A stretch of DNA of 12,098 nt. Origin: Thermoplasmatota archaeon. Lineage in GTDB: Archaea > Thermoplasmatota > E2 > DHVEG-1. Numbering within the stretch: the first letter of the stretch is position 1; every line of letters starts with the position of its first letter. The position numbers and the translations under genes are program-made. The notes below the pieces were generated by a model. The model was not told the DNA's origin. It did no database searches and was given only the letters and a program-made list of their open reading frames with translations. This document shows, one piece after another, positions 5,491 to 12,098 of this stretch. The DNA lies in NCBI GenBank assembly GCA_030605515.1, contig JAUWIE010000048.1, positions 1 through 12,098 of the forward strand. Reading direction: 5' to 3'.

Positions 5491-6237
5491 TCACTTATTT
5501 TCCTTTTTACTTTGAACTCCCTTTTTCGATACACCTAACGTAAGTCCTCTACGATTATTGGCTCTTGTTCGTTGACCTCTAACTGGGAGTCCTCTCTCAT
5601 GTCTTATACCTCTATAGGATCTTATTTTCTTCATTATGTTAATTCCATCTCTTAAACGCATATCAATATCTGAACTTATCAAATGGATATCATCTCCAGT
5701 TTCATAATCCTTCTGAGTATTAAGCATCCAACTAGGAGCATTCTTATTTATATCATTAATAGCTACTTTCAATTTTTCTATCTGAGCTTCTGATAAATCA
5801 CCAATCTTTAAATTTCTATCAATACCTGCAGCATCAGCAATAAGAAAGCTCATATGCATCCCTATTCCCTTTATACTAGTTAAACCATAAACAATAGTTT
5901 TTGCACCGTTGATATCAGTGTTTGCAATTCTAACAATATATCTGAAATCATCTTCGACATCATCTTTTTTCTGTGGTTCTTTCTTCTCAGTAGGTTTCTC
6001 GTCTTTTTTTGGTTTCTCATCTGGTCCTATTTCTTCTTTTATTTCTTCTTTTTCCGATTCGTCTAATAAGATTTCTTTTTTCGCTTCACTCTCTTTTTGG
6101 GCATCGTCTGTTTTATCATTTGATTTTTCATCAGATGTACTTTCCATCTTATTCTGTGAATCATCTAGTTTTTCATCTTTTACTTCTTTAGCAGGTGTCT
6201 CCGGCATTTTTTTATCTGATTTTGAAGAATCATCCAA
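5491..6237 (-). CDS. rps13: Small ribosomal subunit protein uS13 with charged N-terminal extension
   Basis: A 30S head protein that contacts the 50S subunit and P-site tRNA. The conserved part runs from about residue 97 (DFRYIVRIANTDINGAKTI) through the helix-hairpin-helix-like SIKGIGMHMSF to the C-terminal RGLPVRGQRTRANNRRG motif, about 150 residues as usual. The first 96 residues are an added low-complexity segment; by my count it has about 22 Lys and 36 Asp/Glu and no Arg. The start is TTG at 6235-6237: GAGGT (6245-6249) is seven bases upstream and an in-frame TGA lies two codons before it, so no earlier start exists. A later in-frame ATG (M11) is possible but lacks that site. It is the first gene of the operon. 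Confidence 0.94.
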   Translation of the reverse strand: MDDSSKSDKKMPETPAKEVKDEKLDDSQNKMESTSDEKSNDKTDDAQKESEAKKEILLDESEKEEIKEEIGPDEKPKKDEKPTEKKEPQKKDDVEDDFRYIVRIANTDINGAKTIVYGLTSIKGIGMHMSFLIADAAGIDRNLKIGDLSEAQIEKLKVAINDINKNAPSWMLNTQKDYETGDDIHLISSDIDMRLRDGINIMKKIRSYRGIRHERGLPVRGQRTRANNRRGLTLGVSKKGVQSKKENK

Positions 6238-6313
6238 GGTTCATACCTCAATAATTTTTTTACAATCTTACTCTCCATTAGTATAGGAAAGTATTGCCAA
6301 TAATAATAGAAGC

Positions 6314-6322
6314 TATATTTAA
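6314..6322 (-). promoter_or_regulatory. TATA-like promoter of the ribosomal operon
   Basis: TTAAATATA on the minus strand, preceded by CGC, predicts a transcript start near 6292 and a leader of roughly 55 bases before the rps13 TTG. It is the best-placed box ahead of the four-gene operon. Confidence 0.45.
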
Positions 6323-6644
6323 GCGTTTAGGGAAGATATGAATTTAAACCATTAAATTACTAAATCTTTCGTTACTTATAATAATTTAATAATTTTATTT
6401 TTTAATTACATTTTGGTTGGAAATATTATTATTTTCCATTTTTTATCTACATCTCTCCAATGAATTAACAACATATATAATTTGTATTTTCAATAAATTT
6501 TTGATAAACAAATTGAAAAAAAATGTTGAATAGTATAAGAGATAGATGAATATTTATAGCATAAAATACATTACAACAATCAATAGTGGATGGGACTAAG
6601 TAAGAAATGCATTAACTCTAAGTAATTGATACAATAAGTTATAC

Positions 6645-6653
6645 TATTTAAAT
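6645..6653 (+). promoter_or_regulatory. TATA-like box for the glycosyltransferase
   Basis: TATTTAAAT predicts a start near 6674, leaving a leader of about 20 bases that contains the AGAGGA ribosome site just before ATG 6697. Confidence 0.4.
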
Positions 6654-6696
6654 TTAGAAATAACAAAAAAAAATATGTAACAGATAAGAGGAATAA

Positions 6697-7881
6697 ATGT
6701 CAAAAAATTGTTTGATAATCATTTCAAAAAATGAAGGCATGAATCCTATCTCAACAGCAGATCAAGCATTAAAATCAGATATAATTGATAAAGTAATCAT
6801 ATCAGATGGATCAAATAATGAAACGTTTAAAAGACTTAAAGAGAAACAAACAAAAAATGTTGAGATCATCCAGGAAAAAAAATTTGTTAACACAAGTGAG
6901 ATTGGAAAAGGAATAGGAATGATCAATGGCAGTCTAGCTGCATTGAAACAAGGATATGATAACATAGGATATATCGATGGAGATATCACCTCTCCAAATA
7001 TCAATAAATGGTTTCAATTCTTATTTGATCCTCTTGATGAAAACATTGACATTGTAAAAGCTTCTTTTTCAAGAAACCCAACAGATGGGCAGATAACAAG
7101 ACATATTATAAAACCTATTATTGCAATGTTTTTACCAAATGCATGGGAAATTGATCAGCCGATAGGAGGAGAGCTTGCATTAAAAAAAGAAGTGCTTAAA
7201 GAGATTTTTTCAAAGGGTGATCCTCCCCCATACGGATGGGGAATTGATGCGTTTATCACGATAAAATCCTTAATCTATGGATATACAATAGGTGAGGTTT
7301 ATTTAGGGAAAAAAATGCATAACAAAAAAACTTTAACTCATCTTAATAAGATGTTTATTGAATGTTTCCAAGAAGCAGTTCATATGATTCATTATTTCTA
7401 TAGTATCCCAGTTAGAAAAAAGATAAAACCAATCGTTGGAATTCCATCCCCATTCAAAAAAAATACATGCTTTGACTCAGGATATATGGATGTAAAAAAA
7501 GAAGTTATTCGTAGTTTGGATTTATTTAGTCTAATAAAGAGGATGTATCTACCTCATGATGATATCTTTTTTGATATAAAAAATGCAAATGATTTTGACA
7601 GTTTTTATAAAAAATCCCGACTTGTTAATAATCATATTTGGGTGGAAATGCTTTATTGGTTTGTAAAAAAATATTCACCAGCTTATCTTGATCAATATTA
7701 TCTACGATGGAAAATAAGAGCACTTAGCTATTGTCTACATGAAATTAATACTATAGAGCAAGCAGAAAACAGAACGACATTCCAAGCAAAAACAGCCATT
7801 GACTTTATTACTAAAATTGGGGAACGAAAACATATTGAAAATAGTGCAAAAAAATTATATTTCTATCGAAGAAGTAATTAA
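6697..7881 (+). CDS. GpgS-like glycosyltransferase (glucosyl-3-phosphoglycerate synthase family)
   Basis: A soluble GT-A-fold glycosyltransferase of 394 residues. The GT-A core has an N-terminal nucleotide-binding strand (NCLIIISKNEG), GKGIGMINGSLAAL (70-83) and the metal-binding DGD (94-96, in GYIDGDI). QPIGGELALKKEVL (154-167), YGWGIDAF (179-186) and a late His208 in KKMHNK match the acceptor and metal-ligand blocks of glucosyl-3-phosphoglycerate synthases and related sugar-glycerate synthases. Such enzymes transfer a sugar from a nucleotide sugar to 3-phosphoglycerate, making precursors of compatible solutes or of methylated polysaccharides. The C-terminal 180 residues are helical and aromatic-rich and less recognisable. 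AGAGGA upstream supports the start. No matching phosphatase (GpgP) is adjacent, so the substrate is uncertain. It ends eight bases from convergent nac. Confidence 0.75.
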   Translation: MSKNCLIIISKNEGMNPISTADQALKSDIIDKVIISDGSNNETFKRLKEKQTKNVEIIQEKKFVNTSEIGKGIGMINGSLAALKQGYDNIGYIDGDITSPNINKWFQFLFDPLDENIDIVKASFSRNPTDGQITRHIIKPIIAMFLPNAWEIDQPIGGELALKKEVLKEIFSKGDPPPYGWGIDAFITIKSLIYGYTIGEVYLGKKMHNKKTLTHLNKMFIECFQEAVHMIHYFYSIPVRKKIKPIVGIPSPFKKNTCFDSGYMDVKKEVIRSLDLFSLIKRMYLPHDDIFFDIKNANDFDSFYKKSRLVNNHIWVEMLYWFVKKYSPAYLDQYYLRWKIRALSYCLHEINTIEQAENRTTFQAKTAIDFITKIGERKHIENSAKKLYFYRRSN

Positions 7882-7889
7882 AAAAAAAT

Positions 7890-8228
7890 TTATTCTGTAA
7901 GTTTTAAAATTGCTTCAGCAATATCGCCCTTTGTTTCTTCTAATGCTTTCTTTGATTCTTCAGAAGATTTACCTGTTTGCTCTGCTACTAGTTGGATGTC
8001 TGCTTTTGGAATTTCTTCTTTTCTCTCAATAATTTTTGGTTTTCCGGTAAGCTGATATGTTTTTTGACCTTGAGCATCCATAACAGTTACTTCAACATCA
8101 TCAAAAATGTATTCTCGGGTATCTGTCTGAATAATAACTTTTTTAACGTTTTTAATTTCTTTAACATTAATACCAAATTTACGCATTAACTGATTCAATT
8201 GTCGAGGATTCATATTTCCAGGCATCAT
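7890..8228 (-). CDS. nac: Nascent polypeptide-associated complex protein (archaeal aNAC)
   Basis: The archaeal homologue of the NAC alpha chain, which forms a homodimer at the ribosome exit and shields emerging polypeptides. Of its 112 residues, the N-terminus MMPGNMNPRQLNQLMRKFGI is typical, 20-70 form the NAC beta-barrel (INVKEIKNVKKVIIQT, then YIFDDVEVTVMDAQGQKTYQ), and 72-112 form a C-terminal UBA domain (DIQLVAEQTGKSSEESKKAL, ending AEAILKLTE). Length and domains are complete. ATG 8228 is the first Met; the adjacent M2 is an alternative. GTTTAAC lies just before the ATG in sense orientation, mirroring the divergent nnr gene. Downstream, the A-run at 7882-7888 gives a T tract on this strand that may terminate it. 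Confidence 0.95.
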   Translation of the reverse strand: MMPGNMNPRQLNQLMRKFGINVKEIKNVKKVIIQTDTREYIFDDVEVTVMDAQGQKTYQLTGKPKIIERKEEIPKADIQLVAEQTGKSSEESKKALEETKGDIAEAILKLTE

Positions 8229-8230
8229 TT

Positions 8231-8290
8231 GTTAAACGCATCCAAATAATGTACAATTACGAAGCATATATAGGCTAATTATTGTTTAAC
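8231..8290. promoter_or_regulatory. Shared divergent promoter of nac and nnr
   Basis: The 70-base gap between divergent starts holds one clear TATA-like element, the near-symmetric CATATATAG (8265-8273), about 30 bases from the nnr ATG and 41 from the nac ATG. GTTAAAC (8231-8237) and GTTTAAC (8284-8290) form an inverted repeat, so that each gene has GTTTAAC immediately before its own ATG. One TATA box may serve both directions; the repeat may be an operator or initiator-region element. Confidence 0.45.
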
Positions 8291-8298
8291 GTTTTGGT

Positions 8299-9816
8299 AT
8301 GATATCTAGAAAAGAAATTAAGGTACTTGATATTAACTCAGAGTACTTTGGAACACCATCAAAAAAATTAATGGAAAACGCAGGAAAAGGTGTTGCAGAT
8401 TTCATAACAAAACAAATTAATGCAAAAAATAGAAAAATCCTATTTATTTGTGGGACAGGAAACAACGGAGGAGATGGTTTTGTTGCAGCTAGATATCTTA
8501 CGAAAAAATTTGATATAACCGTCTTTTTAACAGGACAAGAAAAAGATATTAAAACAGAAATAGCCGAGATTAATTTCAAAAAATTAAATAAAAAAGACCT
8601 GGAAATATTTGATTATGGCTCAATAAATAAATTAGACAAGCTTATCTCTGAAAACTATGTAATTGTCGACTCAATGTTAGGTATAGGTTTATCAGGCAAT
8701 TTAAGAGAACCATACCTGACAATTGTCAATAAAATCAATACTGTAAAAAATAAAATAATTATCTCTGTTGATATTCCGACAGGATTTGGAACGAAAACCT
8801 TCATAAAACCTGATTATACCGTTACATTTCATGATATAAAAATTGAAATGAAAAAGGAAAACTGTGGTGAAATCAGTAAAATTGATATAGGAATTCCAAA
8901 AAAAGCTATTCAGTACATTGGTCCAGGGGAATTATCTATTTATTACCCAAGACCAAAAAAAGAATCACATAAAGGTGAAAATGGAAGACTTTTAATAGTT
9001 GGGGGTGGACCTTATATTGGTGCACCAGCATTATCAGGTTTTGCTGCTCTTCGTACAGGTTCAGATCTTGTATACATCACCACACCTAAAAGAGCCGGTA
9101 AAGCAATAACATCTTTTTCACCGTTAGTCATTAAACCGAAAAGACTTGCAGAGGATTTAGGTAAAATATCATTGAATATCATAGTTAAAGAGTTAAATCA
9201 TAATGACATTTTAATTCAAGAAGATCTTGATATTATTAAAAAAAATTTAGCAAAAGTTGATACCGTTGTTATTGGTCCAGGATTAGGATCTGAAAATGCT
9301 ACATTAAAAACTATTGAAATATTAATAAAAAAATGTGTAAATCTAAAGAAATCCATGGTAATTGATGCAGATGCTATCCAAGTCATTGGTAAAAAACCTG
9401 ATATAATCAAGAATTCAAAAACAGTTATTACTCCACATGCGGGTGAATTCAAGGAGCTTGCAGGGATAAAACTATCAAATAATTTAAATGAAAGAAAGAT
9501 ACATGTTGAAAAATGGGCAAACAAAATTGGTGTAACAATTTTTCTAAAAGGCCAGATTGATATTATCAGTAACGGAGTTGTTACAAAATTTAATGACATT
9601 CATAATTCAGCTATGACGGTAGGTGGCACAGGAGACGTTCTTTCAGGAATAATTGGATCTTTATTATCAAAAAAAGTTGAACCTTTTGATGCCGCAAGAA
9701 TAGGCGCTTTTCTAAACGGTGCTGCAGGAAATAATGCTTTTGAAAAAAATTCTTATGGGTTAATTGCTACAGATATTATCAAAGAGATACCAAGTATTTT
9801 AAAAAAGTATTTATAA
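8299..9816 (+). CDS. nnr: Bifunctional NAD(P)H-hydrate epimerase / ADP-dependent NAD(P)HX dehydratase
   Basis: A repair enzyme for damaged nicotinamide cofactors. The N-terminal YjeF domain (about 1-215) epimerises R- and S-NAD(P)HX; the C-terminal ribokinase-like domain (about 220-505) dehydrates S-NAD(P)HX using ADP. Epimerase signatures are KLMENAG, CGTGNNGGDGFVAAR (51-65), DSMLGIGLSG (124-133) and VDIPTG (157-162). Dehydratase signatures are GRLLIVGGG (229-237), GPGLG (326-330), TPHAGEF (378-384) and VGGTGDVLSG (441-450) with the catalytic-type Asp446. At 505 residues the length is normal for the fused form. ATG 8299 has no good ribosome site but a TATA box 30 bases upstream, suggesting a nearly leaderless mRNA. 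It is divergent from nac. Confidence 0.96.
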   Translation: MISRKEIKVLDINSEYFGTPSKKLMENAGKGVADFITKQINAKNRKILFICGTGNNGGDGFVAARYLTKKFDITVFLTGQEKDIKTEIAEINFKKLNKKDLEIFDYGSINKLDKLISENYVIVDSMLGIGLSGNLREPYLTIVNKINTVKNKIIISVDIPTGFGTKTFIKPDYTVTFHDIKIEMKKENCGEISKIDIGIPKKAIQYIGPGELSIYYPRPKKESHKGENGRLLIVGGGPYIGAPALSGFAALRTGSDLVYITTPKRAGKAITSFSPLVIKPKRLAEDLGKISLNIIVKELNHNDILIQEDLDIIKKNLAKVDTVVIGPGLGSENATLKTIEILIKKCVNLKKSMVIDADAIQVIGKKPDIIKNSKTVITPHAGEFKELAGIKLSNNLNERKIHVEKWANKIGVTIFLKGQIDIISNGVVTKFNDIHNSAMTVGGTGDVLSGIIGSLLSKKVEPFDAARIGAFLNGAAGNNAFEKNSYGLIATDIIKEIPSILKKYL

Positions 9817-9831
9817 ACCCTATTTAGTTTA

Positions 9832-9838
9832 TTTATAT
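9832..9838 (+). promoter_or_regulatory. TATA-like box for the phosphoesterase gene
   Basis: TTTATAT predicts a start around 9860, just before GGTGA (9861-9865), which is six bases from ATG 9872 and is the likely ribosome site. The T-rich stretch 9852-9860 may also terminate nnr. Confidence 0.35.
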
Positions 9839-9871
9839 CTGTGTTGTCATCTTTTTATTTGGTGAAGGAAA

Positions 9872-10615
9872 ATGCAATTTATGGAGATGCAGCCAGTTCC
9901 TAACGAACCTGCTCTTTTTATTAGAGATCGGGAAATACTTGTTATCGCTGATTTACATATAGGAATAGAAAGCGGATTGAAAGAACATGGCCTAAATGCT
10001 GCTTCACAAATTCAACAAATGATAAATCATTTTATTTCAATTTGTAAAAAATGTAGACCAAAAGAAATTATTTTACTTGGAGATGTGAAACATAATATCC
10101 CTTCATCAACAATCCAAGAGAGAAAAGATGTAATAAATTTTCTTGAGTCGATTAATTCTTTTGGAGTTATACATTTAATACCTGGAAATCATGATGGTTT
10201 TATTAAAAAGATTTCTCCTGAAAAAATTATTATTCATCCATCAGATGGAATAGTTCTTGAAAATATAGGTTTTATACATGGACATAGGTGGCCAAAGGAA
10301 GAGATTATGCAATGTGAGCAGATAATCATTGGTCATACACACCCTACAATAAAATTTACTGATAGAATAGGTTATTCAACATTTGAGCCTTGTTGGCTTA
10401 AAGCAAGAGCAATAGAGGATAAAGTAAAAGAGAGATATCCAAACTCTGCAGATGCTCAAATACTTGTGATGCCTGCTTTTAATCCTTTATGTGGAGGTAT
10501 TGCAGTAAATAAGGAAGGTGTTGTAGGTCCATTTGGAAAAATGATTGATATTCAAAATGCACAGGTTTATTTGCTTGATGGATCAGCTCTAGGGAGTGTA
10601 AAAGACATCAAATGA
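9872..10615 (+). CDS. Metallophosphoesterase, archaeal MJ0037 family
   Basis: A 247-residue calcineurin-like phosphoesterase with a dinuclear metal site. All motifs are present in order: DLHIG (27-31), GDVKH (70-74), GNHD (105-108), GHRWP (137-141) and GHTHP (154-158). The C-terminal third carries MPAFNPLCGG (200-209), typical of the archaeal MJ0037 group. Bacterial relatives are found beside Lhr-type helicases and, where studied, act as DNA endonucleases or phosphoesterases; here an lhr gene starts 455 bases downstream, with one small membrane protein between. GGTGA six bases before the ATG supports the start; M4 is an alternative. A nucleic-acid substrate is inference from family and context. 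Confidence 0.9.
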   Translation: MQFMEMQPVPNEPALFIRDREILVIADLHIGIESGLKEHGLNAASQIQQMINHFISICKKCRPKEIILLGDVKHNIPSSTIQERKDVINFLESINSFGVIHLIPGNHDGFIKKISPEKIIIHPSDGIVLENIGFIHGHRWPKEEIMQCEQIIIGHTHPTIKFTDRIGYSTFEPCWLKARAIEDKVKERYPNSADAQILVMPAFNPLCGGIAVNKEGVVGPFGKMIDIQNAQVYLLDGSALGSVKDIK

Positions 10616-10691
10616 TATCAAGTTAAACTTAAATAATACATGTTTAATACGAAAGCAGTTCAGATAACAAATCCTAATGGTATGATAAATT

Positions 10692-10988
10692 ATGGATCCA
10701 GTTGAAATACTAATATTAATATTGAAAGCGCTTTTCATATTTTTCCTAATTTTAATACCTTGTCTTATCCTTGTTCTAGGATTAATATTTGAGCTACGAG
10801 ATAACATCTGGAAAATACTAAAAGTGTTTTCATTGATTATTTTACCATTGGTTGGAATAATAGTTAGCGCAATAATAGTAATAACTGATTTTAAGTTAAT
10901 ATCTGGATCCGAATGGGCATTATGGTGGTTTATAACTCCAATCATCTGGTTTGGATATGGAATGATACTCTTCAAAACATTACCCTAA
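10692..10988 (+). CDS. Small membrane protein, three predicted helices
   Basis: A 98-residue hydrophobic protein. Predicted transmembrane segments lie at about 5-33 (ILILILKALFIFFLILIPCL and on), 42-65 (ILKVFSLIILPLVGIIVSAI) and 74-95 (WALWWFITPIIWFGYGMILF), with a short charged loop, ELRDNIWK, near residue 34. There is no signal cleavage site or recognised family. The start is moderately supported by a weak GGTATGA upstream and by the helix beginning right after MDPVE. It lies on the same strand between the phosphoesterase and lhr, with gaps of 76 and 82 bases, so it may have its own promoter. A role with its neighbours is not evident from the sequence. Confidence 0.6.
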   Translation: MDPVEILILILKALFIFFLILIPCLILVLGLIFELRDNIWKILKVFSLIILPLVGIIVSAIIVITDFKLISGSEWALWWFITPIIWFGYGMILFKTLP

Positions 10989-11040
10989 CATAACTGAAGC
11001 GCTAAAATTAAATGAAAGAATCATGTTTAAAAGAAAATTC

Positions 11041-11049
11041 TAAATATTT
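11041..11049 (+). promoter_or_regulatory. TATA-like box for lhr (leaderless)
   Basis: TAAATATTT is centred about 26 bases before ATG 11071, and no ribosome binding sequence lies between, so the transcript probably begins at or next to the start codon. Confidence 0.5.
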
Positions 11050-11070
11050 GACTGCATTGCATTCAATAGA

Positions 11071-12098
11071 ATGACGGTTGTTTTTTCCTTATTAAACCCA
11101 AAAATTCAAAAATTGATAACATCGATAAATATTAAACAACCTACTGAGCCTCAGGTAAAAGCAATTCCACCAATTTTAAAGGGAAATAATGTTCTTTTAA
11201 TTGCACCAACAGGCTTAGGAAAAACAGAATCTGCGCTTTTGCCTATTTTTCATAATTTTTTGAAAATAAAAGATGTAGGTGTTCATCAAGAAAAAAAGGA
11301 TAAGGGCATTTCCATTCTTTATGTTACTCCGCTTAGAGCATTAAATAGGGATATGCTCAGAAGAAGTATATGGTGGGGAAAAGAACTTGGTATTGACATT
11401 GCAGTAAGACATGGAGATACTTCTCCAAGTGAAAGAGCTCGTCAGTCAAAAAATCCTCCAGATATGCTTATTACAACACCTGAGACAGTTCAGATTTTAT
11501 TTACTGGAAAAAGATTAAGGAAACATCTTCACACAATTCGTTGGGTAATTATTGATGAAATACATGAGTTGGCACATGATGAAAGAGGAGCGCAGCTTGC
11601 TGTTGCGCTTGAAAGATTACATGAGCTATCAATTAAGAAGGGGAAAAAGTTTCAAAGAGTAGGTTTATCTGCAACAGTAGGTTCTCCAGATGAAGTTGCT
11701 CGTTTTCTAAGCGGTGTTGAAGCTGGTAAATTTCGAGATGTTGTCATTCTTGAGGTTGATGCTACTAAACATATTGATATAAAAGTTGAATATCCCTCTG
11801 TTGTTAAATCTGATTTTGCTGTTGCTAACCGTCTATCTGTTGAACCTAGTTCTTTTGCTTCACTAAGACGTTGCAAAGAACTTATTGACACTCATGTTTC
11901 AACACTTTTATTTATTAATACTCGTGATGGTGCAGAGATCCTTGCCTCCCGCCTCCATCAATGGACAGACGATCTATCTGTGGATATACATCATGGCTCT
12001 CTTTCCAAGGATACTAGAATTGATGCAGAAGATAACTTTAAAAATGGAAAACTAAAATCTTTGATTTGTACTTCTTCACTTGAACTTGGTATTGATAT
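11071..12098 (+). CDS. lhr: Lhr-family superfamily 2 helicase, N-terminal part (runs off right edge)
   Basis: An ATP-dependent DNA/RNA helicase of the archaeal Lhr type. The frame is open from ATG 11071 to the window end, 342 codons plus two bases. SF2 motifs appear in order: Q motif around QPTEPQ (23-28), Walker A PTGLGKTE (46-53), motif Ia TPLRALN, Ib TTPETVQIL, II DEIH (162-165), III SAT (200-202), IV LLFINTR, then HHGSLSK, and V TSSLELGID at the very end. The DEIH box with TPETVQILF is typical of Lhr. The remaining winged-helix and Lhr-specific domains would lie beyond the window. TATA placement indicates a leaderless mRNA. It is known to act in replication-coupled repair or RNA metabolism in other archaea; its exact subgroup (aLhr1 or aLhr2) cannot be decided from this part. 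Confidence 0.95.
   Translation, partial: MTVVFSLLNPKIQKLITSINIKQPTEPQVKAIPPILKGNNVLLIAPTGLGKTESALLPIFHNFLKIKDVGVHQEKKDKGISILYVTPLRALNRDMLRRSIWWGKELGIDIAVRHGDTSPSERARQSKNPPDMLITTPETVQILFTGKRLRKHLHTIRWVIIDEIHELAHDERGAQLAVALERLHELSIKKGKKFQRVGLSATVGSPDEVARFLSGVEAGKFRDVVILEVDATKHIDIKVEYPSVVKSDFAVANRLSVEPSSFASLRRCKELIDTHVSTLLFINTRDGAEILASRLHQWTDDLSVDIHHGSLSKDTRIDAEDNFKNGKLKSLICTSSLELGID

Larger units (their letters stand above)
6238..6696. other. AT-rich divergent intergenic region
   Basis: This 459-base region separates the leftward ribosomal operon from the rightward glycosyltransferase. It is very AT-rich and has no open frame longer than a few codons. Besides the operon promoter (6314-6322) and the glycosyltransferase promoter (6645-6653), only weak structures are seen, such as GGAAA/TTTCC around 6419-6437. 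I see no RNA gene or strong repeat. Confidence 0.5.

Noticed and set aside
5909..6286. Plus-strand Ser/Phe-rich ORF opposite rps13
   Set aside because: It is the antisense reading of the Lys/Glu-rich extension; the composition mirrors the tail codons and it has no start signals.
10589..10975. 128-codon minus-strand ORF opposite the small membrane protein
   Set aside because: The plus-strand frame has clear transmembrane helices and fits the direction of its neighbours; the antisense product is Ile/Asn-rich with no domain.

Overview
The window looks like a chromosomal segment of an AT-rich archaeon, probably euryarchaeal and possibly Thermoplasmatota-like (lineage is inference). The basis is archaeal-type gene content: the ribosomal/RNA polymerase cluster uS13-uS4-uS11-Rpo3, an archaeal NAC protein, an Lhr-type helicase, an MJ0037-type phosphoesterase, a tRNA-Pro with no encoded CCA, and TATA boxes 25-30 bases ahead of several starts, some of them apparently leaderless.

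Layout. Positions 1-3200 are accessory DNA that resembles the integrase end of an element inserted at the 3' end of tRNA-Pro(CGG). It holds the N-terminus of a leftward gene cut by the window edge (1-66), a divergent orphan PD-(D/E)XK-type nuclease (123-686), a GC-rich structured non-coding island (about 740-925), a leftward 104-residue hypothetical protein (936-1250), a 46-residue small ORF (1458-1598), a repeat-rich control region (1600-1825) and a tyrosine recombinase (start uncertain, ending 3131). The recombinase is preceded by an overlapping short ORF in the +1-related frame with a CCCC run at the junction, so a leader peptide, programmed frameshift or broken N-terminus must be told apart. 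A hairpin after the integrase carries T tracts on both strands and probably ends both the integrase and tRNA transcripts.

Positions 3201-6237 are tRNA-Pro and the leftward operon rps13-rps4-rps11-rpo3. Rpo3 carries two ferredoxin-like [4Fe-4S] motifs plus an Rpb3-like zinc loop. S13 has a roughly 95-residue Lys/Asp/Glu-rich N-terminal extension and S4 a roughly 135-residue one at its C-terminus. The genes that usually follow rpo3 (L18e, L13, S9, rpoN, rpoK) are absent here, which fits displacement by the inserted element.

Positions 6238-12098 are housekeeping and metabolic genes: an AT-rich intergenic region, a GpgS-like glycosyltransferase probably making a compatible-solute precursor or another glucosyl/mannosyl-glycerate compound, convergent nac, a divergent bifunctional NAD(P)HX epimerase/dehydratase that seems to share its promoter with nac, a metallophosphoesterase, a small three-helix membrane protein, and the first 342 codons of an Lhr-family helicase running off the right edge. 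The phosphoesterase and Lhr are known to be associated in other genomes and may work together on nucleic acids.
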